A DNA stretch of 6,110 bases from an uncultured Oscillospiraceae bacterium (GTDB taxonomy: Bacteria > Bacillota > Clostridia > UBA1381): positions 1 through 6,110 of the forward strand of contig CAMCPC010000081.1 of assembly GCA_945876665.1 (NCBI GenBank). The letters are read 5' to 3'. Position 1 is the first letter of the stretch. Each line of letters opens with the position of its first letter. This document shows positions 5,429-6,110 of this stretch, one piece after another. Under the pieces are notes generated by a model. The model was not told the origin of the DNA. It ran no database searches and saw only the letters and a list, made by a program, of their open reading frames with translations. The position numbers and the translations under genes are program-made.

Positions 5429-6110
5429 TTTTATATCCTCCTTTTTATTGTTTACATTTTTATTACGTTTTGGCTTGAAAAATCTTAATCTTAGAGCATT
5501 CGACACAACGAATACCGAGCTGAAGCTCATTGCAAGCGCGGCAATCATTGGGTTTAACTTGAGTCCCGCAATGCCGTAAAGCACACCTGCTGCAATTGGT
5601 ATTCCCAGAACATTATAGAAAAACGCCCAGAAAAGATTTTCCTTTATATTCTTGATTACGGAGTGGCTTAATTCTATTGAAGTTACCACTTCCTGCAAGT
5701 CGCTTTTCATCAGAACAATGTCCGCCGCCTCTATCGCCACGTCCGTTCCCGCACCGATTGCCACGCCGACATCGGCACGCGTAAGCGCGGGCGCGTCATT
5801 TATGCCGTCGCCGACCATTGCCACCTTATGTCCCTCGTTTTGCAGCTTGCGTACTTCCTCCTCCTTATCGGACGGAAGCACCTCCGCAATAGCGCGCGTA
5901 AGCGAAAGCTGATTTTTTATTGCCTCGGCTGTAACCTTATTATCGCCCGTCAGCATGATTACGTCAAGTCCCATTTTGCGCATATCTTCAATCGCCTGTT
6001 TGCTTGTAGACTTTACAGTGTCAGCTACCGCTATAATTCCGATAAATTTGTTATCTGCCGCAAAGTAAAGCGTGGTTTTGCCCTCCTTTGCAAAGTGCGT
6101 GTCCTCTGTT
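5219..6110 (-). CDS. copA: Copper-exporting P1B-1-type ATPase, C-terminal part, fused in frame to a CopZ-like HMA domain (5' end outside window)
   Basis: An open frame of 297 codons enters from the right edge and ends at TAA (5219). Numbered from the first whole codon in the window, it holds the TGD motif (54-56), GDGINDAP (100-107), and the last two membrane helices with the Cu(I) signatures Tyr-Asn (165-166) and MSFSS (194-198), ending '[10 protein letters not shown]' as CopA proteins normally do. The pump moves Cu(I) out of the cytoplasm. Instead of stopping there, the frame continues through a short basic, Asn/Lys-rich linker into a complete HMA domain with 'MMCSHC' (CxxC 239-242) and 'GYEV' near the end. 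The phosphorylation site, CPC motif and any N-terminal HMA domains lie outside the window. The linker DNA carries a perfect internal ribosome site, so the domain may also be made separately. Copper specificity is well supported by the helix 7/8 residues. Confidence 0.95.
   Translation of the reverse strand, partial: TEDTHFAKEGKTTLYFAADNKFIGIIAVADTVKSTSKQAIEDMRKMGLDVIMLTGDNKVTAEAIKNQLSLTRAIAEVLPSDKEEEVRKLQNEGHKVAMVGDGINDAPALTRADVGVAIGAGTDVAIEAADIVLMKSDLQEVVTSIELSHSVIKNIKENLFWAFFYNVLGIPIAAGVLYGIAGLKLNPMIAALAMSFSSVFVVSNALRLRFFKPKRNKNVNNKKEDIKMTKTIKINGMMCSHCTGRVSDALNAIDGVTAEVSLDNGGQAVVTLSKDVSDEILKKTVTDAGYEVTGIE
5437..5442 (-). promoter_or_regulatory. Perfect Shine-Dalgarno inside the copA reading frame
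   Basis: AGGAGG (5442-5437 on the minus strand) lies within codons for the Lys-Lys-Glu-Asp linker and 8 bases ahead of the in-frame ATG at 5428. The spacing equals that of the HMA gene start at 2636. It marks the boundary between pump and HMA domain and argues for internal initiation. Confidence 0.7.

Noticed and set aside
828..5812. A 25-base stretch is identical at 828-852 and 5788-5812.
   Set aside because: Both copies encode the GDGINDAP motif region of the two P-type ATPases, so this is conserved coding sequence in paralogous genes and not a mobile or recombination repeat.

Overview
The window reads as chromosomal DNA of a low-to-moderate GC Gram-positive bacterium of the Clostridia, probably a gut-type anaerobe. 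This rests on strong AGGAGG ribosome sites, very AT-rich intergenic gaps with near-consensus sigma-A promoters, an S-layer-homology (SLH) surface protein, and the style of the metal ATPases. I cannot name a genus. Every gene I can support lies on the minus strand, so transcription runs from position 6110 towards 1. Each transcription unit has its own promoter where visible, and three gaps carry a terminator or terminator-like hairpin.

In transcription order there are four units. (1) 6110-5219 is the 3' part of a copper P1B-1 ATPase (copA) whose reading frame runs on into a C-terminal CopZ-like heavy-metal-associated (HMA) domain. That domain has its own perfect internal Shine-Dalgarno and ATG, so a free chaperone may also be made. 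A TTCG-loop terminator follows. (2) 5095-2792 is a monocistronic gene for a secreted phosphodiester glycosidase (NAGPA domain) with three C-terminal SLH repeats. It starts at GTG, has an extended -10 promoter and ends in a strong terminator. (3) 2636-529 is a two-gene Zn/Cd/Pb efflux operon: a 72-residue stand-alone HMA protein, then a 623-residue P1B-2 ATPase that lacks an N-terminal HMA domain. Its promoter matches consensus at both hexamers, with an ArsR/SmtB-type operator just downstream of the predicted start. (4) 346-1 is the 5' end of a gene whose first 70 or so residues are a small helical module, followed in frame by the start of an ANL-superfamily (AMP-binding, acyl-CoA-synthetase-like) domain. 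It has a perfect consensus promoter abutting a 13-14 bp palindrome.

Functionally the window holds two soft-metal export systems, one for Cu(I) and one for Zn/Cd/Pb, on either side of an unrelated cell-surface enzyme, plus a separately controlled adenylate-forming enzyme. The metal repressor genes are not in the window. Most of this is ordinary housekeeping and resistance content. The points most worth a second look are the in-frame CopA-CopZ arrangement with an internal start, the fused N-terminal module on the ANL enzyme, and the palindrome at its promoter.
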